Below, one piece after another: positions 36,605 to 46,206 of a stretch of DNA of 64,000 bases (position 1 is its first letter; the number at the start of each line of letters is the position of its first letter). The notes beneath the pieces are model-generated. The model did not search any database, had not been told where the DNA came from, and saw nothing but the letters and a program-made list of their open reading frames with translations. Origin of the DNA: Hyperoplus lanceolatus (Eukaryota > Chordata > Actinopteri > Uranoscopiformes > Ammodytidae). A program made the translations under genes and the position numbers. Where the stretch lies: the NCBI GenBank assembly GCA_026929865.2, contig CM049400.1:26986001-27050000 (forward strand), in the 5' to 3' direction.

Positions 36605-36886
36605 CCCTGCGTTCCAAATCACATACTTCCCTACTATTTAGCATGCCAGAAAAAGATTTAGGAAGTCCCAATACATGCACGTCAATTGTAGTATGCTGAA
36701 AATACACAAATGCCCCACTAACTCAAAGCATTTTGGAGTATTTGTCTTTATTCTCAACATTTCTCGACATAATCAAAAAAAATCTTCCTTATCTGATTTT
36801 TTTCCCCTTCCTGTGGCCCTAAAACTCTTCTGTACTTTAGTATGTAGCGTAGTAAAAAGAAAAAGTATGTGATTTGGAATGCAGGG
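36605..36886. mobile_element. MITE with near-perfect 24-bp terminal inverted repeats
   Basis: The left end CCCTGCGTTCCAAATCACAT (continuing ACTT) matches the inverse of the right end at 23 of 24 positions. Both sides are flanked by TAT, a possible 3-bp target duplication. At 282 bp with no coding sense it is a non-autonomous DNA element. Its transposon family cannot be fixed by eye. Confidence 0.8.
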
Positions 36887-36967
36887 TATATATCAGCCTG
36901 TATGTGTGACAAACTGTAACAATCCTCATATTTCTCTGTGTGCTGAAGCATGAAGGACCTCCATCCA

Positions 36968-36976
<9 letters not shown>

Positions 36977-37009
<33 letters not shown>

Positions 37010-37010
37010 T

Positions 37011-37043
<33 letters not shown>
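36977..37043. repeat. Interrupted (CA)n microsatellite
   Basis: Two CA runs separated by ATACTGTA. Confidence 0.9.
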
Positions 37044-37050
<7 letters not shown>

Positions 37051-38179
37051 ACAGACTAACACACACTCAGCACACTTGTTTAAGCTCTTGACAAGCAATG
37101 AGTGCAAGCGTGTGGAAAAGCCTTGAACTGTAAACTTTAACATTAACAATAGGCTACTCTGTACTATCTGCATGCTTATTTTACTATATAGAGGTAAATC
37201 TACATTACAGTAAAACAACCTCTTGTTCAAGCTACTCTTTAAGGCATTTGTATTTCAGTTTGTGGGGTGACCTTATGGAATGGACAAAACAATGAAATCA
37301 AACAATGCCTTACTTGTATGTCAAAAGTAGTCACAATGTATTGTTGTATGTTACAGTATTGAACGACCTGCATTTTAGTATAAGTATAAGGCCTACTTTT
37401 CTGCCTGCTCCTTCTGGAACGCATCCTTTTTTAGTTATTTGATGGAATCTGATTTATTTATCTATGTTTTGTGGTTTATCTTGTTGATTCATATTCTCCC
37501 CCCCCCTGCTTGTACAGTAGAACGATGTTGATTGTTCGAGATAAAAAAAAGAGCAAATCGAGGAGTGTTTTCTGTTACAGTTTTTGCCTAATGCTTAAAC
37601 ACTAAAAGTGGTTGCTATGCCCAAAGCATCACAACCTCTAACTTTGGTGACCATGCCCTAAACACAAGCATCAACCCTACAAACACAATCAGTGCTTTGC
37701 ACTGTGTTTGAAATTCTCCAACACACTTCTTGCAAAACACTACACACTGTTTTTTACATAAGACACATTGTTCAAAAATGAAATCTCCTGCAATCATTGG
37801 GAAAACACATCTATTTAAAATACAAAACACAACTAAAATTAGAAAAGCACACAGACTTACACACATGAAAAATAAAAAAATAAAGCTAATTGAATACCAA
37901 TCAGTGAGAGCCTTAGCACTACAAATAGACTTCAGGTGAGCTCAGCTGCTTTGTGGGACAGTACAAGAGTCAGAGAAAGAGGACAAGAGAGAGAGGCAGG
38001 AGGACGAGGACAAAGAAGGCAACAGCCAGAGGCATGGTCACTATGGTGGACCATGTTATAGATCATGGCCTAACAATATATGAGCCTGGGCAGAGCCCAT
38101 CTACACAGTAGCTCCATAATTACTGTAAGACATTTAGACTGGATATCAGGAATATTTTCGCCGTTGGTTCTCAAAGGAT

Positions 38180-38605
38180 GACATTGCATGTGATGTCGAT
38201 GAGGCGATGTGGCCAGACGCAAACAGGAGGCGGTATCCATAAGAGGATTCATAATCCACCCTCCCCATTCCTTACAACACTTTTTTTTTACTGTAATTGT
38301 TTCTGAGTTCATAGTGACACACTGAATCGCTTGTTGAACTGCGATCCTACCTATTTGTTGTGTTTCTTTAATTTTTTGGCTAAAACCACGAAATTGCAAT
38401 ATAAAACTTTTTTCAGAAGCTTTTCTATATTTTTCATGTGTCTAAATGAAAATATAGTGGATCAATCTTTCCAAAAAATTCTTCAAGAGGTTGGATACGG
38501 CTAGCAAGGCGATATTTCCCCCGTTGCTTGGCAAGGGAGGACATTGCCTGTGACGTGGATGAGGTGATGTGGCCAGATGCCAACAGGAGACAGGATCCAC
38601 AGCCT
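38180..38605 (+). pseudogene. Transposase C-terminal fragment present twice in tandem
   Basis: Two copies of the DIACDVDE.MWPDANRR segment start 360 bp apart (38180 and 38540). The sequences after each copy also correspond ('ctacaacact...tttttactt...aaaacc.gaaattggca..aataaaa'), showing a duplication of about 360 bp inside the element. Both copies are broken by stops and frameshifts outside the motif. Confidence 0.7.
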
Positions 38606-38789
38606 AAATGTCTTCCAATCATTCCCCTACAACACTATGTTTTGTAGAACATTCTAGTGGTACCATTTTTGTGTGTCTATGTGTTGTTGTTTTTTTACTT
38701 TTGCAAAAACCTGAAATGGCAAAATAAAATAAAAGATCTGAAGCATTTACATTTTGTTTTCATCTGTCTAGAATAGATCAACTGTAGTA

Positions 38790-39735
38790 GGGGAGAACGG
38801 GGTAAGTAGGCACACTTTTTACTCTAGTGAGAATTGCTCATCACCAAAACATCTGTCAATAGCCATTCCTACATTAAATTGAAGCTTAAGGTGTTGGCTA
38901 GAAATGTGTGTCTCTCTTTTTTTCCAACTTATTGTAATGAAGAAGTAATTTACCATCAAAGACACTCTGACACATTGTGACAACCAACCCCATCAAGGGG
39001 TCGGTTGTCACACACTATGGGGTTGTTTGTCACAATGTTATCTTAATGGGAAAAATCTTAAAAAGAAGGCAAGGAGGCAGAACCAAATTTGAATGTTTAA
39101 TTGCATTGTCAAGTTGACAAATAGGCCTACATAATGTTCTGTAGCCTTGGCAGCTGGTCTAGTTTGGGATGCACTGGGTTGTTTTGATTTTGTTGCCCTT
39201 TTTTCTTTTGCTTGCTAGCTGCCTTTTCCTGCTCTATTCTTTCCTTCTCTGGGGTGTCAGTGAGGATACAGCTTGACAATTTATTTCGTTATTGGGTTCC
39301 TTTTCTGGCTGCAGCCTTGAGATAACATGTGACAACCAACCCCCCAAAAAATTTGACGACCAACCCCAACTTGAATTTCTTGCTAGCATCAAGGCCAACA
39401 ACCATCTGACAACTAATTAGCTTGCTAACCACAATCTAAACTATAGTTTACCCTTCACACTTTCTGAGGGTAACAAGTGTTTTGTTATAAACCCATTGTG
39501 TAAAAGCCTAGAAGAAAAATACTGAGAAGCAAAATATTTTGAATTTGACATGAAAAACACAAAACATCCTCTCACCTGAAATGCAGCAGTCTAACTCCAA
39601 GGAAGTCTATGTATGTGACCTCTGATCCCAATTCTGGACCTTTTTTATATCAACATTTCAGAGCTAGCGCGCTCTGGTGGCGAGATATAACGAATGTGAC
39701 ATCCAACCCATGTGACAAATTACCCCGTTCTCCCC
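38790..39735. mobile_element. DNA element nested in the Tc1/mariner-like copy
   Basis: Left end GGGGAGAACGGGGTAAGTAG, right end inverse GGGGAGAACGGGGTAATTTG, flanked by TA on both sides (38788-38789 and 39736-39737). Internally it carries repeated 'gtgacaaccaacccc' phrases in both orientations around 38975-39040 and 39330-39370. No transposase frame was seen, so it is probably non-autonomous. Confidence 0.8.
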
Positions 39736-40332
39736 TATATCAATCTTTCACAAAAAAAGTCTGCATAAGACTTTAAAAGTCCAAAACCATCCAAAGTACT
39801 GAATACAGATGTGTTTTGCATAAAGCCCATCTGTGTGTTGTTGCTGCTAGGAAAGAGTAATTCAAAAGTGCATGTGTGTATTGTTTTGATGCTAAAAACA
39901 GTTTTGAAATGGGATTGTTAGGTTTTGTTTCAAGAGTTTAATTTTGCCGTATAAGTTAGAAGTTTATCTCCATGTGCTTTGTCCTATTCGGCCTGTGTGT
40001 TAAGTTTTGACACAGTGGGCCAAAGTCTGCAACATGTGTGTAAGCATTCGGCAAAAACTGTAAAAACACGAGGGTCACACATATATAGGTCAGCTCAAAG
40101 CCCCCAATAAATGTCAAGCCGTCATGTGCTCTGACTGACACTAAGTGCATTCATAAGAGTGGAGTTCAGACAGCGGGAAGCATTACATCGGCACTCTGCT
40201 ACGGTCAAGATAATTCTCACATTCAGTCAGTGGCAGTGACCGGCTTATCTAGGTTATGGTACTATTATAGCAGCTTTCCCTGAATTTCTCAATCTCAAGG
40301 AGGTTCTCAATGTCACTTTTTGTGCTACACAT

Positions 40333-40455
40333 CAGGGTAGGAAATTAGCAGGGACTCCCTGAAAAATCTGAAATCGCCCTTAAAATTTATTTGACAGGGG
40401 CTTTTAATGCCCCTGTAATGTAGAGCATTATGGTGGGGGAATTTTTCTTACCCTG
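40333..40455. mobile_element. Small hAT-like MITE with exact 8-bp target duplication
   Basis: The 123-bp element starts CAGGGTAGGAAATTAGCAGG and ends TTTTTCTTACCCTG. CTACACAT occurs at 40325-40332 and again at 40456-40463, an exact 8-bp target duplication, which with the CAG...CTG ends is the hAT pattern. No coding capacity. Confidence 0.85.
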
Positions 40456-40714
40456 CTACACATATATAGTAGTTATGGTTAATGTTCCAATGAAGGCTCT
40501 CATCATTACATGATATAATACGATTTATTAGTTATTTTTTTGTATTATTATATATAGTAAGCTGAATTCATTTTCACAGATGTGTGAAATCTTGCACCAT
40601 CCAGCATTTTTGGGATATACACATATTGGCTTCTTTGCAAAGTTAGACAAAAAAGTTAGACCATGTTACCATTTAAATAGAGGCCAGAACCCTATATACA
40701 TATACAGTGCATTT

Positions 40715-40835
40715 TGCACAGAGACTGGGAAAGGAAGGAAAGAGCTAGCCTGCTTTTGTCCAAACTCCAAAGTTAACAAATTCCATGTAGTAGCACCTCT
40801 AAAGCTAACTAATTAAAACATGATCTACCTTGAAC
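40715..40835 (+). repeat. Dispersed repeat fragment ('...CACCTCTAAAGCTAACTAATTAA...')
   Basis: Contains 'agagactgggaaaggaag', 'gagctagcctgcttttgtcc' and 'cacctctaaagctaactaatta', in the order seen in the related copy at 61505-61730 ('agagtggaaagagctagac', 'gacctctaaatatcactaatta'). Confidence 0.6.
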
Positions 40836-42019
40836 AGTTTATGTTTAAAAGTTATCATTCAACAAAACAATTTGTTGTATAAAGGGTGGTTATGTGAAGG
40901 ACATCTTCTCTGCTGGGTCCCATGAAACAGTTTGGCACATCATCCACTGTAAAACGGCTCATTTAATTTTCATGAACTTAAATAATAAATTCAAACTCAT
41001 GCAGGTTTCCGACAATCGAAAGTAACAATATATGTGAATGAGAACAACTATACTGTGAATGTGGCTTAGTTTTAAACACAGTTGAGGTGACAGAAATCAG
41101 GAGGGGACACTAATTGGAGGTGTGAAGGTCTGTCACACTGCAGAGGCTGGCTGTGTGTACCTAAGCAACTGATAAGGGAAAAGTAAAGAAGACAACTTTC
41201 TGTTGCCTCTAACTTTTTCTCTAATCGTGCTTGTCGAACTTGCTTCTCTAATCTTGCATGTCAATTTAGCTAATCAGACACCACTTTGGTTGCATGGGAA
41301 CACATCACCAGATGTTGGCTGTGATATACAGTAAATAATTCTGTTGGCTTGTTATCCAACTGAAAAGAGACTGAAGAAAAGGACACACAATGTTATTTGG
41401 GCTTTTAACTGTGACTATTTTAGACATAATCAATAGTGCTGGTATATAACATGTAACTCCTTCTGTTTGGTTTTTCTCATTCTGTCTACAGCCTCTGCAG
41501 ACCAATAAGTGGGCATCAAAAGCATAAAGGATAGCAGCACTGGAGCCATTTCTCTTTACAAATTTGGGAGAAAAGGGAACAATAGGTAGCAGACAGGTTT
41601 TAAGCTGTACTAGCAGCGTGGTTGGTGACAGTGACAGCCTGTTGGTCATTCCACTACTTTAGCTGAAAAATCTCAACAACTGCAGGGTGGAATAGCATAC
41701 AACTTTTGACATTTGTGGACTCCAGAGAACAGATATGGCTCAATCTTGGCATTCACAGGCGTTAACTGTCCACAATGCTTTTTATTATTATATATATATT
41801 TTTTAGGAAATGTCAACATAAATGTTACCATTACCTTGTGAGTATTTTTAGCATGCCAACAGAACAACATTTAACACAGCTGTGACAAGTAGCCTACAGC
41901 CTCACAGAAATGCTAGCATTGAAGGCAGATTTTTGACCACTTCCCTTATTCAACAAAGGGGAGTATTCAATAAGTGACTTTAGGGTAATTTCATGTTCTG
42001 GCATAATGAACCAGTCACG

Positions 42020-42225
42020 GTCAGGCTTCTACAGTACATTATTACATTCACACTCATTCATACACCAATAGCAGCAGCTACCACGCAGGGTGCAAGCTAA
42101 CTATTGGGAGCAATTTAGGGCTCAGTGTCTTGCCCAGGGACACTTGGACATGTGGCAGGGAGACAGGGGATTGAACCAACAACTCTGCAGTCGACCACCG
42201 TACCCACTGAGCTACATCCCCCCAC
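42020..42225 (-). mobile_element. tRNA-derived SINE, minus strand
   Basis: On the minus strand an A box TAGCTCAGTGGGTACGG (42214-42198) and B box GGTTCAATCCC (42177-42167) are spaced like a polymerase III promoter. The body continues through 'catgtccaagtgtccctgggcaag', a phrase typical of teleost SINEs. It differs in body from the SINE at 33486. Confidence 0.7.
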
Positions 42226-44340
42226 ACAACTACATTCATTGAGAGTGTGTTTCCATGGTCAACAGCTGAATCCCTGCTTTTGTTGCAGCCAGGTGACATT
42301 AGGCATCTCTTTTTATAGGCCAAACTCAGCCGAGCCAGCACAACACAATTAATTGTCAAAGTCAGTACTGGAAGGCCTTCTCTAATTTAGAGCCGCAACT
42401 TAACCAATTACACATCACAAGTCCACAGGGGGAGGAGAGAGCTTGGGCTGCCTAAGAGCTTGATGAGGAGACACTTGCTTGTCGCAGCTTGCCTACACGT
42501 TATCACACCACAACATACATTCTTAACAAATCAGTTAGACTGTTATTGAGACCATAAAATGTCTTGGATCAATAACTGAGAGAAAATCATTATCCCGTGA
42601 TTATAAAGTCACCTCCCTATCAACATGGTATGATTGCTCTACTCAAAATGTATTGTATTAGATTGGAAAAAGGTAAAAATGACAGAATGACATTTTCAAA
42701 CTACTGTTGGTTCATTTTACAGTCCAACTTAAACACCATATTAGATTAGTTAGTGTGGTAGTATGATGATTTTTGGACTACTTTCTATTCATCTCTATGT
42801 GTCAGTAAGCCACAGACCACTTGCACTTAAACCTTTAATTCAACAATGAGATTATCCATAAACCTTGCTAAAGAGATTAGGTTTCAAACAACCAATGAAT
42901 GTTGAACTTGCTCTCTGTTGTGCTGTTGAATGCCAAAATATTATGTGTGGCAATCTCCTACATACTACCATTCTAATCATTGTGCTGATTCCAGATAGCA
43001 GTCACTATTTACAGTTTTAATTCCTAAGACTCGCATTGACTGTATTATTCTTTGTATCCAGACACCTGTTTTTTTTCTTCTGAAGTTACATCATCAAATT
43101 ACACATCCATTACACAGATTGTTTTAACATTGAAACATGGCTTCTCGTTTTCAAAAGAAATTCCACAGTGAAACATATATTTTTTTTTAAATTACCAACT
43201 CCTTTTGTAATCCATTTGTACAGACAGCCTTAACGCTAACCCTGTATCAGCCAGTCGGCGCTAATCAAAACACAAATCTGTGGTGTTTTTTTAAGACACA
43301 AGTACATTTTAATATGAAAGAGCAATTAGTTGGTGGAGTTCTTTTATACACTGTAATTTTGTAATTAGACAGGAGGACATGCCATGTAATGCTCTAGAAT
43401 TATAGTTAATTAAACACGTACATCTGTGAATGATTTTGATGTCAGAGATAGTTTTTTTTGGACGTAATGCCAGTATCTGAAATTTGGATAGCACAACAAC
43501 ATGGTGAATACACTCTTTGTTTTACCCAGGAAGGGATCAGTCTTTTTTTCTTCTCTTTTTCTCTCTCTGGATGTGTGAGGCTTCTGCAGAAAGTGTGAAG
43601 TCATTAGAGAGCCAGTAACTCCAACAATATGCAGTACATCACATGCTCTGTCTGTTACTTGGCAATTATGACAGAGACAAAACAAGACGAGTGGAGACAA
43701 TGATTACTTCCTGCACTTAGTGAGGAGATGTGATTTTAAAGAGGGCTTGCAGTACTTCCCATCTATGTATTTTTTTCATACCATATCCATTTCTTTTTGA
43801 ATTTTTATTCATTTAATTGTTTCATTGTGACAACCACTTTGTTGTGCATATCTGCATTTTAACACAGATGTCGACAGGCCCTGATGGTAAACCTGTGCAT
43901 CTAAATGACGTTTATTTGATGTAAAGAGAAATGAATGAAACCAACAAAAATGCACATGATGCTGAAGTAAACAGGTCAAAACATTTGGACTGAAACTGCA
44001 AATAAAGTAATTTGAAGGCATCACCTTATAAATCAAAAAGCTCAATGTTTTAATCAAATCATTTTTTCAAGGAAAGTAAATTATTGGATGAATGAAAACG
44101 TTAGCTGTTACAGGCTTAGCTTCTTTTTTTGTGGCAATTTCTGTATTTTGAAAGTGAACAAATTTCCAAATAATAATATTGTATTTTGTGGATTTTATGA
44201 GCTTCGTTTTCAGACACGTCACAACATGATAATGATATTTCTGTACTTTTATGTAACATTTTTAGTACACAACATTAATTCCAATGTAGTATTTATTTAC
44301 TACATTGTTGTGTTGTAACTTCGGCAGTAGCCTAAAAGAT

Positions 44341-45646
44341 CAGGGGCCTCATTTACGAACGTTGCGTACGCCCAGAAGAGGGCGCACGCCAATTTCTAAG
44401 CAAATATTGGGATTTATAAAAACCAAACTTGACGGGAGATGTGCGGTCCTCCACGCAAACTCTGACCCATGCGTACGCACAGAAAGTGGAGAAAGGAGAA
44501 ACGGCGACTCCGTCGGCACATGTATGAAGTGCGAGAACGAATGTGTTTGTGTAAAATGAATCCAGATAGGCCTATTATAAGCCATGAAGGTCTATCATAT
44601 ATTGGGAGTTCCTTTGCAAAACGGATGAAGCCATTCTTACAACTAATGAACAAATGCCTCCACGGATTATTCCATGGAGTGATACCAACAAAAACAAAAC
44701 GAATTAGGATCATAGCCTACAAACGGAGATAGGCTATATGAGTGCAAATAAAAACAAAATAGCGTTCGAATAAGCTCTGCAGTTAGAATAACCTATCTGC
44801 ATGTTGTGGAATTAATTCTGATAATATTGAGGTGGAATACAGCCTATTACTTTTACACTGACGCTGTTCTCGATGCCTCAGTCAGGCAGACAGGAGTGCA
44901 CCTTTTCATACACTAATGATAAGCCTACTGTACATCACATAGGCTACTGTCATCTTTTTCACGGCTTTTAGTCCGTTTTATCTATGTGTTTTTCTTTGTG
45001 TTTAAGCACGTCGCAATTGTGTTTTGAAAGGGACTGTGAAGTTTATTATTAACCCTCCGCCGCCCGCCACTGCCCCGGGATGAATTCTCCGAATCTGTAT
45101 CTCATGGGGGGTCTCAGTGTCCCCCGCTCGTGGCACAAACACTGTTGTGTGAGGATATGCACTTGTTTGCGTCCACTTTTATGTCGGATCGCTTCTTTTT
45201 ATTTCGGCCACAGCGTTCACAGAGATCGCCACAGGCTGCACTCTGACGCCTTTACGCTCACACTGCCACCAAACTATATTTTCCCTGGTCGCCACTTCTC
45301 CAACGGGTACTTCGGGGTGACCGCAGTGATCCACACCGTGTGGAGTCTATTTTTCCATTTCCCTTTCAGTCGGCGATTGCCACTACCGCCTTCATGCACT
45401 CAGTAAATGATATTAATTTGGGCGTGTCGATGACTATGTATGGGTAAATATGGGCGGTACGTGAAGCCCGCAAAGTCTGCGCCACATTTAGAGTTGATTG
45501 TGATTTATAAAGGGAAACAGGCGTAGGACGTGAGTGCGCACTGTTTTATAAATCCGAATATTTTTGTTCGCACGTACATCCTACATTTCTTCCGTACGCC
45601 AGCTTCCACGTGAATCCCACGCAAAGCTTTATAAATGAGGCCTCTG
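44341..45646. mobile_element. DNA transposon with imperfect terminal inverted repeats
   Basis: Left end CAGGGGCCTCATTTACGAAC, right end inverse CAGAGGCCTCATTTATAAAG; the match continues with TTGCGT against TTGCGT. Subterminal DNA is CpG-rich, with repeated 'gcgtacgc', 'gcgcac' and 'ttataaa' words at both ends. Length 1306 bp. Open frames inside (for example 44469-44732) have no recognisable transposase motif. No clear target duplication was found, so the superfamily is undecided. Confidence 0.7.
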
Positions 45647-46206
45647 AACACTATTTCCACCACTGTTATAAGACTTGCTCTGTTCAACCTTTGATTAACC
45701 AGCCTACCTGTTGATATTAAATTAGTCTTCGGTTTTCAGGTTTATGGTGGTCTAATGTTGTGCAATCAGTGAATTTGTTAGAAATGTCACCTTTTTTTCA
45801 AAGTGACTAATATTGCATTTTGAAATTGTGCCATGCAGTACTCCAAAAGTCCACATGGGGTCGCTGTTGAATCTAAAATGGTGTGATAGCCTATTAGACG
45901 GAGCCTACTTCCAATGTAATTGCCAACTACTGTCGAAGCTTCGCTATAGCCTACATCAAATTACATCTTCTGAACAGACTCACATTAAATATAAAAACGT
46001 AGAAGTATATAGTTAAGACAGAGAGTGTAGCTGTAATCACTGGCTCCAGTCTCCACAGCTGTGAATGACACCAGACTTGGGCCCGCCTCCAACTACTACG
46101 TGTTACTCTCGCCCGCGCAGTGACCTCTGGGAAACCGAGTCCAAGCACTAGATAATTCAGGCTCCCACTCCTTCTCTCTTTATCTCTCTCTTCCACCGCT
46201 AACAAG
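45647..46206 (+). promoter_or_regulatory. appl2: appl2 5' flank and 5' UTR (TSS not resolved)
   Basis: About 560 bp lie between the end of an upstream transposon-like element and the appl2 start codon. The last 150 bases carry scattered CpGs (for example around the CTCGCCCGCGCAG at about 46108) and a pyrimidine-rich CTCTCTTTATCTCTCTCTTCC stretch just before the ATG. No TATA box is evident, as expected for a broadly expressed adaptor gene. The start AACAAGATGC has A at -3, an acceptable Kozak context. The exact transcription start cannot be placed from sequence alone. Confidence 0.45.

Larger units (their letters stand above)
37578..40060. mobile_element. Decayed Tc1/mariner (IS630-type) transposon with TA target site
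   Basis: Terminal inverted repeats: left CAGTTTTTGCCTAATGCTTA, right inverse CAGTTTTTGCCGAATGCTTA, both flanked by TA (37576-37577 and 40061-40062), the hallmark of Tc1/mariner insertion. Inside, a frame at 38043-38072 reads MVDHVIDHGLT, like the DNA-binding start of fish IS630-type transposases. Frames at 38180-38239 and 38540-38605 read DIACDVDEAMWPDANRR and DIACDVDEVMWPDANRR, like the same proteins' C-terminus. Stops and gaps interrupt everything, so no active enzyme is encoded. A further element occupies 38790-39735. Confidence 0.8.
40063..44340. other. Intergenic DNA between C12orf75 and appl2
   Basis: No gene recognised. It contains a small hAT-like element (40333-40455), a dispersed-repeat fragment (40715-40835) and a minus-strand SINE (42020-42225). 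The remainder is AT-rich unique DNA. Confidence 0.55.

Noticed and set aside
38043-38605. Functional transposase gene
   Set aside because: Only short islands of transposase-like sequence remain, separated by stops, a duplication and an inserted element.
42160-42225. Possible tRNA gene on the minus strand
   Set aside because: A and B boxes are present but there is no foldable acceptor stem and a SINE body follows.
44469-44732. Basic 87-codon frame starting MRTHRKWRKEKRR as a transposase
   Set aside because: Basic residues come from CpG-rich subterminal DNA; no catalytic motif is visible.
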